Source: Pocillopora verrucosa
Lineage: Eukaryota > Cnidaria > Anthozoa > Scleractinia > Pocilloporidae
Direction of reading: 5' to 3'
DNA: 64,000 nucleotides
Assembly (NCBI RefSeq): GCF_036669915.1
Contig: NC_089314.1
Span: forward strand, 23,328,930-23,392,929
Of the stretch, positions 39,485 through 50,930 are shown piece after piece. The translations under genes and the position numbers were made by a program. Within the stretch, counting starts at the first letter, position 1. The number at the start of each line of letters is the position of its first letter. The notes under the pieces were generated by a model, which searched no databases, was not told where the DNA came from, and was given only the letters and a program-made list of their open reading frames with translations.

Positions 39485-42151
39485 TCACTTGACTTTTTCG
39501 AATCTTTTAACAGCAAGTTCTCGCAGTGTAAAAGTATCTTCAACCTCCACTCCATTCATTCTTTGAACTTCACTTAATTGTCTCTCTATGGTTTTTGTGT
39601 TCATGTCCAACTTCCTTCCTAATTTTGCCATTGTGTCCAGCAAGGGGATCATGTAAGGGCTTAGATAATCATCATGGTTCAATTCTAGTGCTGCTTTTGC
39701 ATAGCGTTCAGCATCTTTCAGTTTACCTAGAGCCTCAAGTACAGCAACAATTGCCCCAAACGTAGCAACAGTCTCTCTCACTTTATCACACAGCTTAACT
39801 TGAAGATGAACACTGTTTAACAGCAACTCAAGGCAATTTTCAAATTCACCTGCCTTAAGACTGTCTGTTGCCTCTCTCAATCCTGGCAGGTAAAAGAATT
39901 CTTTGAAAGCTTGTTGTTGCCGTACTTCCTTGTGTTTGAAAATAATCTGTAGGAAATCTTGAAGAGCCATGCGCCTGGATTCAATTAATTCAGGGTTGAG
40001 ATTATTCTTCTGTCCCATCACTTTTCCAGGAAAATTGACACCAATGTCTTTGAACAGAGAGGAGAGGTCTTTTCTGAGTGTTTTGTAAAGAGTAGCAAAG
40101 TCAGAGTATCGTCTTTCTACCATGACTTTGTCTCTGTCTATGCCCAAATCCTGTCTCAAAACCATCACACAATAAATCTGCAGGGGGAATTCAATATATG
40201 TTAAGAGGCTTGGACAATTGTAAATTTTAATTTTTGTTTCAGTAATTTGGATATTTTCTTAAATTTCCCTATACAAAACAGTTCTCTGTATCCTTCCAAG
40301 TACTCAAATTCTCCCCAAAACTTGAGGCCCTGTTCAGCTGGTAGGTATTATGAGAATATAAAGAAAATCACTTCATCAGATCAGTACTCGCCCTGATGTC
40401 ATACCACATTCTAAGGAATAAAGAACCAAAAAATCAGCAATTGCCAGTTGTGAGAATACATAATGGAATCTTAAAAGTTAACCTCTTTAACCCCTAAGCA
40501 TGATAAGTATTGAATTTCTTCCAACAGTATCACCCCTGAACCAAACATTAAGGTTACAAGAATAAAGGAAAGGATTGCAAAGTCAAGAAGCTCTTGATTA
40601 TTATGCAAACTTTCCTTGTAAGTACCACAAGAGATATATAGAGAACAGTAAGGAGACCTTGCAAACTGACTTTGGGGTGTAGAGTGTTAAAGAGTAAAGG
40701 GTTTTCATAAAGAGTAAAGGGTTTTCATTTAATTTCATTTACTTTTAGATTTATATGTTAGTCTTAGTGAACACCATTTTATTTGTATATAGTAGTTCTA
40801 AGTTATTATTGCAATTTTTATATATATGTAATTCTTAATATTTAGTATAGTAGGTCCACATCAGCCCTTTGGCTGCCTTTCACACAACCTACTTATCAAA
40901 TAAAGAATGTATGTATGTATGTATGTAAGGGTATGACTTCAAAGCGATTACATACTATTTTTACTGTTCAAAGCCAATCATTTTTCACAAAGTGCCTGCT
41001 ATGTTTTAATAAAATACTTTTCCTCATTTACTTTTCCACAAAACAAAATCAAACAAACAAACAACAACAGTAAATCAAAATAATCCTTACCACATGCTTG
41101 TTTTCATCATGTATCCTGGTGTTAACTATCTGAAATGTTGTATTTTGTGGATCGCTCTCAACCAATATTCCATGGTCTCCACAAGTGCTATCTGGAACAT
41201 CAAGATCATCATCTTCCTCTGGGTCTGACTCAACATAAACAATACCCTTTGCTACAGAAAAAAAGAAACAAGCGAACATAAAAAAGGAAATATTCTTAAA
41301 TGAAGTTTTCTAAGTAGTTCCTAAATGCTGCATTTTTATAATGCAAGGTAAAAATGAAATCAGTTGACGATAAAACGAACTTTGGTTTCCGCACAGCCCC
41401 ATACTACATTATGCATTCAGTTCTTGGATAGAGAAAACAATGACAAAAACAATACATCGCCATTGGGAAAACAGATTTGTTTTACAATAGTATGGGGCTG
41501 TGCGAAAATTTTACCCGAACTTTGACTAAATTGCAGCGTCGGAAAATGAAATATCAAAACAGGCAGCAGCATCTGACTGTCATCTCACAATAAAATCAAT
41601 ATGTTCTTTAGGAAAAATTTTCATTTTAAGTAATCTTTTTCTCGAATTCATCGAATAAGAAATGTTCTAGCATAGCTGGAGACACAGCGGCGATATAAAA
41701 AGCGGCATCTTTCAGTTTCATTCATGTCTTCCAAGTCAAGCATCAAAAAAGAGACTAACCGATTTTAAAGGACACTCACTCCAATAAATAACACATCAAC
41801 ATAACCATTGTCTAGGCAATTAATGACAGCCGTCTTCGTCTGGTTCAGCAAAAACACCAACTTGCTGAGACCATACCCCAGCATTTTAAAATCACTCTTC
41901 TTTTGGTTTCATCGGGTTCGAAATTGGAGTAAAACTTTGGTGATAACAACTCCTGAGATCAAGAATAAATTGGTAGCAATTTCAAAGCACCTGATTTGTA
42001 ATTTCTACTCAAATCCCTCACCTGCAAGGTTGGACATAGAACCAACTGGATAATTAAAGAGCCTTCCATTGAAAGAAAGGCTGTCTGGTGACGAATGCCC
42101 TGGGTCATCTGAGCTAATTTCTGCCTCGTCAAAATACCAAGACGAACCCAT
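39485..42151 (-). CDS. SNX20/SNX21-like sorting nexin, copy A
   Basis: Three minus-strand coding exons in phase: 42151-42022, 41251-41091 and 40177-39485, giving 327 residues (human SNX20 about 316). An acidic N-terminus (DEAEISSDDPG, ESDPEEDDDLD) leads into a PX domain at about residues 80-195. It has the phosphoinositide-binding core RRYSDF (119-124) and a NFPGKVMGQ segment like the polyproline loop of PX folds. The remaining helical half (LLLNSVHLQVKLCDKVRE, DAERYAKAALELNHDDYLSP) matches the TPR-like PXB domain peculiar to SNX20/SNX21. Those proteins bind phosphoinositides on endosomes; vertebrate SNX20 carries PSGL-1. The ATG at 42151 is preferred over 42214 because copy B also starts just before its acidic stretch. 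Copy B lies 2.2 kb upstream with identical exon phases. Confidence 0.9.
40487..40690. mobile_element. MITE with TTAACCC ends, subfamily 3
   Basis: About 204 bp in intron 2 of SNX copy A, TTAACCCCTAAGCATGATAA to GTAGAGTGTTAA, with AAGCTCTTGATTATTA in the core as in the copies at 54103 and 55483. Confidence 0.65.
40900..40929. repeat. GTAT microsatellite
   Basis: Five to six GTAT units (ATGTATGTATGTATGTATGTAA) in intron 2 of SNX copy A. Confidence 0.8.
41390..41508. mobile_element. Foldback/MITE-like element in SNX copy A intron 1
   Basis: CGCACAGCCCCATACTA at the left returns inverted as AGTATGGGGCTGTGCG at 41490-41505, about 75 bp apart. Short inverted ends and no coding content suggest a small non-autonomous element. 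Confidence 0.6.
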
Positions 42152-44382
42152 TACATCGCACTTCTCTAGGAAATTACATCGAGTCGGTAAAAAAAACGCG
42201 TGGCTATCGCACAAGTTTATTCAAATAATTAGTTGATACGAATAGACTTATGGGACAGGTTCCCAAACTCACTTTGATTGGACAGGACAAGAGATCGCGA
42301 CGTCCTAATAAAAATCTTAGGATGAGAGGACTTGAAAATAACCTTGGAACCAATAATGTAAATTATTTGATTTTCACTGTCTATGACAGGATCAATGACG
42401 ATCCCGCGCGAAGGGGAAATAATCCCTTTTGTTCCTTAAGCTGCTGTTTAGTCTTGTCACGAAATACGTTATTTCCCCCATCGGAGATAAAGCGCGTTGC
42501 GTGACAGGACTGAACGATCAGTGGAAGGAAACAAGAGACAGAGAACTTTCGGAAGATAACCACAGGGGCACGGAAGACAGCACTCGGCTTGACAACTAAA
42601 TACTTATAGATCCAGTATTTTCTTAAACGAGATAATCCGAGATATAGTATTATTGGTGCATTTACCATAAATTAATATTTGTCAGAATTAGTCAGCGAGA
42701 CCATTTCTAAAAGAGATGTTACTTATAAATTCAACCTGTCAAATTCCTTTAAAAATGAATGGAAATTATTTTTTAATGTTTGGGCGACTCAGTCCTGACT
42801 ACTGATGACCACCGTGGTGAGGGGGGGGGGGAGGGGGGGGAGGGGGAGGTGGTGGTAACCAAAATCGCGTTTTTCAGTCCTACCATTGTTAGTGATACAC
42901 GTTGGCAACTACACTACCAATGCCCCTGTGCAGGCACATGTTTGGTGCAAACTTTGCAACCACTTGCTGCAGCCATAAAATAAAATTTCAACCAGCAGGT
43001 TGAAAGGCAATAGAGTGGAGTAAGAAAAAGAACTGTAATGGAAATTTTTTTTGCCCAGTAACAAAAGAAAGTAGCATTGGCCAGGTTTGCAACTGGGACT
43101 TTTGATTTAGAATCCAAATACACCATCTATATTGGGCAGCTGTGCCTCCTTGATGGAAAGTGAGAAGAGCTTAAAAAAATGGCACATAAGTTGGGTTTTT
43201 CTGACTGATCTACTCATTTATTTAGAAAAATAAGGTTTTATTACTTTATCACCATTTACACATTGATCTACATGGGATAAATAATAGGAAATAAAACTAA
43301 TAACTATAAGGAGTACTCTTGAAACTAGTTATGTACAGTTAACAAAATACATGTAATTTTATACACTAATTACAAAGGTTTGCTAGTGAAACAACAACTT
43401 ATCTACCCAAAGAACAGATGTCATGTCACATTCTGAAACATGCCAAGAGTCAGAGTTTTTAAATAAAATTTGGTGTTGACAGTTGTGCAAGCTTAGTAAT
43501 ATATAAAAAAATTCAGAAATGACATACAAACTGAGAACATTACTTTACTTACAATTCTTGAGTAGCACATCTGTTATGGGTTGGAAAGCATAGTTATTTC
43601 AACTTTGAATTTTATTTACCTCCCAAAAGAGCCTGCTAATGGGACACATCATATTTTTTCTTACAGTTCTACCATGCCTATACATTAATCAAAATTAATT
43701 GGCTGTATTTGCTTCATCTTCTCTAGAAAATTTAGTTTAGGTTTTAGCTTAGTACTGTTTATTTATTTATTATTTTAGGTTTAAACTTAGTACTGTGCCT
43801 GGCTTTAAAACATTGCCTGATCATTTGCACTCTGTAATAACTAACTTAAAGGCATTTCATGACTTAATTAAATGTTTTAAGTTGGGATGCCACTGAATTA
43901 TCTCCTATAATTTTGCCGAGAAATTTGATTTTCGAAAGATTCTTAGATTGCTCCTAATGACTAACCTTCAACACATGCTATGATTGAGGATGTCATCTAA
44001 ATTTCATCTATTTATAAAAACACGATTTTAAGAAAAATGAATAAGTTGTTCTGTTACAAATTCATAGAAACAGGAAGGACATTAAACGACAGGAATGCAG
44101 GAAATGTTTCTCAATTTCTCATACGTCAACAATGTCAGGGGTTTTTCGATTCAGTTATGTGTAGTCTAACTTGTGAATTCCACATTCCCTTACTGATGAA
44201 CTTGACTGCATGCCTTCACAACTTTGCTAATTAATAAACGACAGAATGTTCAAATCTGAAAAAAAAGAACAAACTTATCCTGACAATGATTGGAAACAAG
44301 CACCCTGGGGACTAATTCATGGGGAATGCCCTCTTCCTGTCCATGTACTACAATTTGAAACTCTCCTTCAAATAGAAACATT
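42152..44382. other. Spacer between the tandem SNX genes
   Basis: The left part is the 5' flank of SNX copy A. A G-run with short interruptions lies at 42822-42848. The rest (about 43140-44380) is AT-rich and includes the 3' UTR of copy B; TTTATT hexamers at 43217 and 43758 could be its polyadenylation signal. No further gene is seen. Confidence 0.55.
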
Positions 44383-46828
44383 TCACATGCTAAACCTTGT
44401 AACAGCAAGCTCTCGCAAAGTGAAAGCACAATCGACATCAATCCCACTTGTTCTTTGAACGTGTGCCAAATGTCTCTCTATTGTGCTCTTGTCTTTTTTT
44501 AGTTTCCATCTAAGTCTGGCTGTTGTATCCAAAAGTGGAATGAGATAAGAACAGTAATGATCTTCATCAATTAATTCAAGAGCAGCTGTTGCATAACGAT
44601 CAGCTTCTTCAAATTTACTTTGAGCCTCATGTACGACAACAATTGCTGCCAAAGTAGCAATGATCTCTCTCACTTGATCACACAACTTGACTTGAAGATG
44701 CAGACTGTTCAGCAAAAGCTTTAGACTACGCTTCAATTCACCACCTTTCAAGTGTTCTGTCGCCTCGCAGAGTTCTGGCAAATAGAAAAATTTCCTATAA
44801 GCTGGATGATGAAAGACCTCCTTATGAGTGTGTACCTTTTGAAGGAAAGACTCAAAAGCACAGCGTCTGGCCTCTATAACTTCAGGGTTCAAATTACTTT
44901 TCTGACCAAAAACTTTTCCAGGAAAGTTTACACCTTCAAGTAATTTGGAATGGTCTTTCTTGAGAGCTTTATAAAGAGCTGCAAAGTCTGAGTAACGTCG
45001 GTCTATTAAAGCTTTGTCTGTGTCAACACCTTCAGTTTTGAGGACCATGAGGGTGTAAAACTAAAAAAAAAATAAATAAATACAGTAAAAAATTAGAAGA
45101 CTAATTTCTTGAACTTATGCATTTATCGCTTATAGAAAAAATACATATGTAACTGAATACACAAACACAAAAACAACAGCAATTTTACTTGTATGTAAGA
45201 TGCAAAAATAGTTAGTGGATTGAATATACTGTACAGGACCTACAACAGCATCGAAAAGCATTCAAGAAGTGGCATACAGAGCAAAGCTGTAATAAACCTA
45301 CAGAAATTCAAAATTAATAACTCTATTCAATTTACTGACCACATGCTGCTTCCGTTGATTTTCATTTATCCTGGTTGAAATGATGTCAAACTTGATATTT
45401 TGTGGATCTGTATTAACTGACATTCCGTAACCTCTACAAATACTATCATCAATATGATCATCCCCATCACAATCAGTACTCTTATCTTCTGGCACAAACA
45501 CAATGCCTCTCCCTAATAAACAATCAAACACATCTGAAAAAATGATGACCAGTTGACAAACTGACAAACTTTGGTTCAAGGGGTAAATGGGAACTGATAT
45601 TTAGCAAAGGGGGGGGGGGGGAAGGGGTGCAAAATGGAAGATTGGGAGTTGTAGCAGAGGCTCCCTACCATCCCCTCCCCCTCCCCTTCCCCCTCCCCCA
45701 TCCCTACCCATTCATCTTTCTCACTCTTTCTCCACCTGCACCCTCTTTCCCCTGGAGAGCTTGTTCCCAAGCTCAAAAGTGAACTGCAAAAGATCAAATC
45801 CAATGGTGCAAGAGGCAGTGCGCAATAATGCACTTAATGTGGAACAAAGAAATTAGAGTGACAAGTTGAAAAAATATTGGGGAAGAATAAAAAAAATATA
45901 TTGGTCACCAAGAACTAAACATAAATGCAAAAAAAAAGCCATAATTTAATAAACACTGATACAGAGGTATTTATGGAAGCAGCTGTCCTTGCAGGGATTA
46001 GTTTGTGGTGTGTTCATCATAAATGTGACATTGGTGGATCAAGTTTATAAGTACTTGTCAAACAGCACATGTTACAATAAAATTCCTTGACATGCAAGAA
46101 GAAAATTGCCCAATCGATAGCGAGAAAACACATGAGTTCTGTTAGATGTGTGGGGGGGAGCAAAACATTTACCAGAAAAAAATAATTTGAGTATAAATGA
46201 GAGGTTGGTGAGATAACGAGGCAAAAAGGTCATCTGAGACGTGTTCACTCCCTCACGGAGGTTCTCTATCAAACTTTCTGGCGTGCTTAACATAAACGAG
46301 TTGATCTCGTGCTAAGAACGCACCAACATATTCTTTGAATCATATCGAGAAAGATGGTATGTGTGTTTTATTTAAGGATCTTTAACGATTTGGGGATTAG
46401 TTCAATATAGACCACCCGATATGTTACCAAGGGGTAAAGGTATGTGACAACAGGAAAGACTTTACGCAGTTGAAAGTTTCTTCTTTCCGCTTTGACTGAT
46501 GCTAGTGAAGACATTAACCGATGCAACTGTTGAAAATTATATTTTAACAACAAGATTTGATTCCAATTTAAAGTGTATCCGACGAAGAAAGTTGTAATTA
46601 TCAGCGAAAAAACATGATCGTTGTACGTATACAATATAAACATCGGGCACAAATTAATAGTTTACCTCCCGTTTCGAGCACTGGGAAAATATTAGGACCG
46701 CCTGATATGACGAGTCGCCCGTTGAAAGACATTGTTCCTGTTGGGAAATCATCGTCCTCTAAATCAAAATCGTCCGCATCACTATTGAAAGTCTCGAAGA
46801 AACCAGAGGACTCCAGAGATGACTGCAT
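44383..46828 (-). CDS. SNX20/SNX21-like sorting nexin, copy B
   Basis: Three minus-strand coding exons in phase: 46828-46666, 45512-45340 and 45060-44383, giving 337 residues. Layout is the same as copy A: acidic N-terminus (DADDFDLEDDDFP), a shared MSFNGRL motif (LSFNGRL in A), a second acidic patch (DGDDHIDD), PX domain with RRYSDF (133-138) and NFPGKVFGQ, then the PXB/TPR-like half (LLLNSLHLQVKLCDQVRE, DRYATAALELIDEDHY). Intron phases (1, 0) and positions equal those of copy A, so the pair arose by tandem duplication. Overall identity is moderate, so the event is not recent. It likely acts on endosomal membranes like copy A; cargo unknown. A stretch upstream of the ATG (to 46969) is open in frame but lacks similarity to copy A. 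Confidence 0.88.
45609..45622. repeat. G-run and pyrimidine-rich tract in SNX copy B intron 1
   Basis: An uninterrupted run of 12 or more G, followed by a CCCCTCCCCCT-type tract at 45667-45710. Such runs can form G-quadruplexes on either strand and are prone to length errors. Confidence 0.6.
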
Positions 46829-49593
46829 GTTGGCTGTAGACAGACAGATCGACACAGACACGCCGCGCGTCAAAGTATTCCGTGGGATAAAAGCGGCATC
46901 CAAAGGCTGTTGGGAAGACTTATTTCGGATCGGCGTGGGCTCAGCCGGGGTTGTACGCTCGAGGAGCACTAGTGACGGGTTTCCGAGTCGGATAGTTATC
47001 GGAAATTGTCGGCTATTGGAATAAAGCGGACTATTCCAGTAACCACCGTTTGCGATTTACCAAAAGTCAAGCGACGTGATTGAACCAGATATGGACATTA
47101 TAACATGCTTTACATGTGAAGAATACATTGTTGAGTTTAAATCAAGGAGATTTCGCTAAATTTTGTATGGCTGTTTCCTTCACCCACGTCGAACTTAAGT
47201 TTCTTGTTCAGAAGAGTTTTAGCTTAACACTGCAGCCGCTAAGACCTACGCTTGCAAAAGTAAAAAAAACTTATGAAGAGTATCGCCACTTCAATGCCCT
47301 TGTCATGATGCTATTGGTTAGAAAGATCCCCAAGATGAAACTTCTATTGTCTTGTCTTTTGTTGTTGTACCTCTAGCCGGTAGGATCTCAGGAGGCTTAG
47401 AAAATGCTACCGGCTAGAGGTACAGCTTGCATATTTAGTCGACTTTGCCCAATTGTTACCACGGTTTGCTTCACATTTTACTTTTTCTGCTCTCCCAATT
47501 AGTCTTAGGTCTTAGCGGCTATAGCGTTAAGCTTAAACTCTTCTAAACAAGAAACTAAAGATCGACGAGGGTGTAGGAAACAGCCATACAAGATTTAGCG
47601 AAATCTCCTTGATTTAAACTCAACAATGTATTCTTCACATGTAAAGCATGTTATAATATTCACGTCTGGTTCAATCACGTCGCTTTATTGTTGGTATTTA
47701 CTAGAATAGTCCGCCATATTGCAATTGTCGACAATTTCCGATAAACATCCGATTCGGCAACTCGTCACACTGCTCCTCGAACATACCTCTAGCCGGTAGG
47801 ATTTAGGCACGACCCTCAGCCGGACTTACCGTCCCCTGCAAACCAAGACAGGTGCTACCTGTCTAGTAGGCGTCCGCTTTCTTTCCTTCCTTACACTAAT
47901 TGACCTAATGAGTATACTGTAGCAGATTTATGGTAGATCAAATAAGTCACTTTTATTGCAAACGATGTTTTCTGTATCCATGTGCTTTGTTCACAGGCGT
48001 ATCAACCCTTTAAATCCCCTTAGTTACAGATTGGCGTCTCGCGCGGCTAAAACGGAACGCTGTGTCTGCTGAGAGTGTCCCAGCTCCTGGAAGTAAATTT
48101 CATGAAGTAAGGTGCTTCCCTCTAATTAACTTTATTTGCAAAGAGCTCACGTGTATTAAGAGGCCGGCCACCTGAGGTTAAAACATCTCCAGAATGCTCA
48201 GTAACTCCGAACACATCGTCATTCACCCGTAGAACTTGGAAAGACAGTTAAGATTTCTAAAAACATGACAAAAGAAGAAAAACTACAACAAATCAATGAT
48301 TAAATTTTCCAAGGGAACGAACTTCCCCACCCCTCCCCCCTTTTTTACTTTCGGACCGACCATTTTAGACACCAGACGGACGCTCTCACCGCTCTGGCCT
48401 AGCCAGGGTGCCTCTCTGGGGTGTGGTGTGAGGAAGCAGCTGACATTTCTGACAAGGCGAAATTTATTTAACTGCCGAAGATTCTGAAGCACAACTTTCT
48501 CTTCATTACTATTATTATTTTTTTCTTTCTGCCTTACAGCAATGTAAGAGGTTGTCATCATAATCGAGAGCTTGTTCAAAGGTCACATTAAGAAGAATAT
48601 ATCATCTCTTGGGGCATTGTAACGGAAACGCTCCATTAGTAGATTATTTGCGTGAGTGGATAACTGAGGAAATTGAAATTCCCTGTAATGACTTATGATC
48701 CCCTCTTAGAAAATATTTCTTTCTGATTAGTACAATCAGTGTTTAATATAAATATATAGCGACTCCGGATATCGCATACATTACAGCCCGTAGCTCGTTT
48801 GTAGCTAATTTTAAGCAAAATTGGCAGACCTCCGTTCTGCGCCATGGAATTATTAAATGCATATCTCAGCAAGTTTGCCCACTGTTGTATCTGTTACACA
48901 ATGAAAGCATATTGTTTTCCGCAACACTAACCCCTGACGTGGACATGGCATGTTCCAAAGTCTAGTAGGGGTGGCTTACTGACAGCACGTTCAGGTCACG
49001 TGTACTCCCTGCTGTTTTTGCTTTCCATATTTGGGAATTGGAAGTAACGTCACCAACGTTGACAGAATGTCAACAAAAACATTGAGTTTTCCCAAACGAA
49101 GATTTTTTCTTGACATCTGCAAGATTTGCTTTCCTACCAACGGCGTCATTTTTGTTGTAACATTCGAAGCTTCGACTAATTTCTTCGCAACAAATCTGTT
49201 TTGAATTATTTCGTCCGCGAAAGAGCGCTAATTTTTCCTGCAGAAGCTCAAATATTTGACTAGAAAACCGGCTCCTTCTTCGTTTACAAAATTTGCATTA
49301 CACAGATCTCTCAAGAACCATAACGAATTTTGGCGGACTAGTCGTTTTTTCACTTCAACTGCATTAAAACGGTAAGTGAACTCCTTTCGTAACTAGGAAA
49401 AGAAAATATTGTAGGTTTCTAAGTTAAAGCGTTTCTTTTGAGAGCAATCGGAGTGTCAGCTGTGTTTTCCTTGTCCTAAATAATAGGAGTTGGCTTGGCG
49501 AAGTAAACTTGCATTTTCCGCCTTTTTCGCTTAGGAAAAGGTGACTTATCATTGCAAATTGGCCTTATTGCTGATCAAAGAAATTAACTCAGG
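46829..49593. other. Divergent intergenic region, SNX copy B to TP53INP-like gene
   Basis: It contains the SNX copy B promoter, a long inverted repeat at 46959-47786, and the TP53INP-like upstream region. A plausible non-coding first exon of the latter ends at 49371 (AAAACG then GTAAGTG), with an acceptor at about 49534 (TTTCGCTTAG). The open frames at 48283-48579 have no recognisable motif. Confidence 0.55.
46959..47786. repeat. Long inverted repeat beside the SNX copy B promoter
   Basis: The left arm (about 46959-47262) returns inverted as the right arm (about 47505-47786). Shared words include AACATGCTTTACATGTGAAG, TTAAATCAAGGAGATTTCGC and the GAGGAGCA...GTGACG end. At the centre, 47367-47423, a second hairpin is built from GTACCTCTAGCCGGTAGGA and its reverse complement. 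The word CTCTAGCCGGTAGGAT occurs again at 47788. Arm identity by eye is about 85-90 percent. Either a large foldback element or an inverted duplication of the promoter-proximal DNA. Confidence 0.8.
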
Positions 49594-50475
49594 ATGTGGA
49601 CCGCGATTTCAAGTTACATTTGGGGCGAAACAGACGAGCAACTTGTCCCGGGATCGGTCGACGACACCCAAAGCGTCGATGACGACTGGATTTTAGTGGA
49701 CGTTCAAAAAGGCAAAAAATGTGGTGAGTGGAAACTTCTATGCCTAAATTATGTCTTTGAAATGTTATTCAAAGCGAAAATGGGCGAAAGATGCATCCAT
49801 TTCTTCAGCATATCTTGTATTTCAAAGAATGCATTTTCACGCATTTCACTTTGCCGGTTATTGTTTTGAAGTCAAGATGTGTTCGTCACGACAATGCTAA
49901 ATTGGGTTGCGCCACTATGGTGACATCATATTTCCTTCTCCGTTATCGCTAAATTGGCATTACCCCAGAATCATCTCTCACTTTTATTCTCCACAGACGA
50001 GAAAGAAAACGATGATCCTAAGTTAAAAGCCCAAATCCAACTGGAGGAAAGTTGGTACGTTACTCCACCGCCTTGCTTTGAGGCGAGCGGGCTTTCCCCC
50101 GAAGTTTTGGAAGCAAGCCCGATGGAGGATCTTCTTATCGAACATCCCAGTATGTCTGTGTATGGTCCAGGTATAAGACGGCATTCTCCTTCACTTTCCT
50201 CAACATCCCGGAATTCTAGCACAACTAGAAACGGAGAAGAGGTCGTGGAAAGGAGGGAACCGCGTCGTACTGTCCAATTCCAAGCGCAGCTCGAGTTAAT
50301 TGAAAAGAGGCGACAAACCGAACCTCCGCTCCAAGGCAGCATTCGCGCCAACAGAAAGAACTTAAAAAAGCAAAATATGGTTCATTTTCAGAATAATTCT
50401 AGAAGCAAACGAAATAAAAAACGAAATAGGATGCTAGGAAAACACGTTGGACTACACGGCAAAAGGGGCTGTTGA
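49594..50475 (+). CDS. TP53INP: TP53INP1/2-like (DOR) autophagy and nuclear co-regulator
   Basis: Two coding exons in phase, 49594-49723 and 49997-50475, give 202 residues (human TP53INP2 220, TP53INP1 240). Two hallmark blocks are present. The first is an acidic LC3-interacting region, DDDWILVDV, with W32 and V35 as the two pocket residues. The second is ESWYVTPPPCFEASG followed by SPMEDLLIEHPSMSVY (about 65-105), the signature of the family. The C-terminus is strongly basic with repeated KR/RK pairs and would act as a nuclear/nucleolar localisation region. Known members shuttle from nucleus to autophagosomes under stress, bind Atg8 proteins and co-activate transcription. The intron falls just after the LIR-bearing exon, as in vertebrates. 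AATAAA at 50925-50930 is the likely polyadenylation signal. Confidence 0.92.
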
Positions 50476-50924
50476 CCTTCGCTAGAATTTTAATATTCAA
50501 GAGCGACGCTTGTGGATTAGCGTGAGGGTCTAAAGTCCGTCGATTGTAAATATTTAAAACATTCCTATTTATATTCTTTCGGAGGGTATAGTTTGCTTCC
50601 CAGAGTAGGTTCATTATTTCCCTTGTGTATTGTATTCCTCGCTATGAGGAAAATATTAATATAATTTGATCCTGGAAACATAAACTGGGCTCAAATTTGT
50701 TAAATAGCTCGCGGAGATCGCACTTCCAGCTATGTAATTTATGTATCATTCTTAGGTAGTACGGATCGACGAGAGGATGGTTGGCATTATTTTATTTTTC
50801 TTATGACGAAAACGAAAAAAAAATCGATATAATTTTGAAAATTTGAAACAAGAAATACAATTTCACTAAATTTCATACATTATATGGTCTGATATTACTG
50901 TCTTGAGTACAACCTTGAGATTGA

Positions 50925-50930
50925 AATAAA
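50925..50930 (+). terminator. Candidate TP53INP-like polyadenylation signal
   Basis: AATAAA 450 bp after the stop, in the sense direction, the first canonical hexamer. Confidence 0.55.

Noticed and set aside
42785-42983. ORF across the G-run near 42830
   Set aside because: Glycine-rich only because of the G-run; no splice or start support.
48283-48579. 98-codon minus-strand ORF upstream of TP53INP
   Set aside because: No motif and overlapped by an opposite-strand ORF; no splice context.
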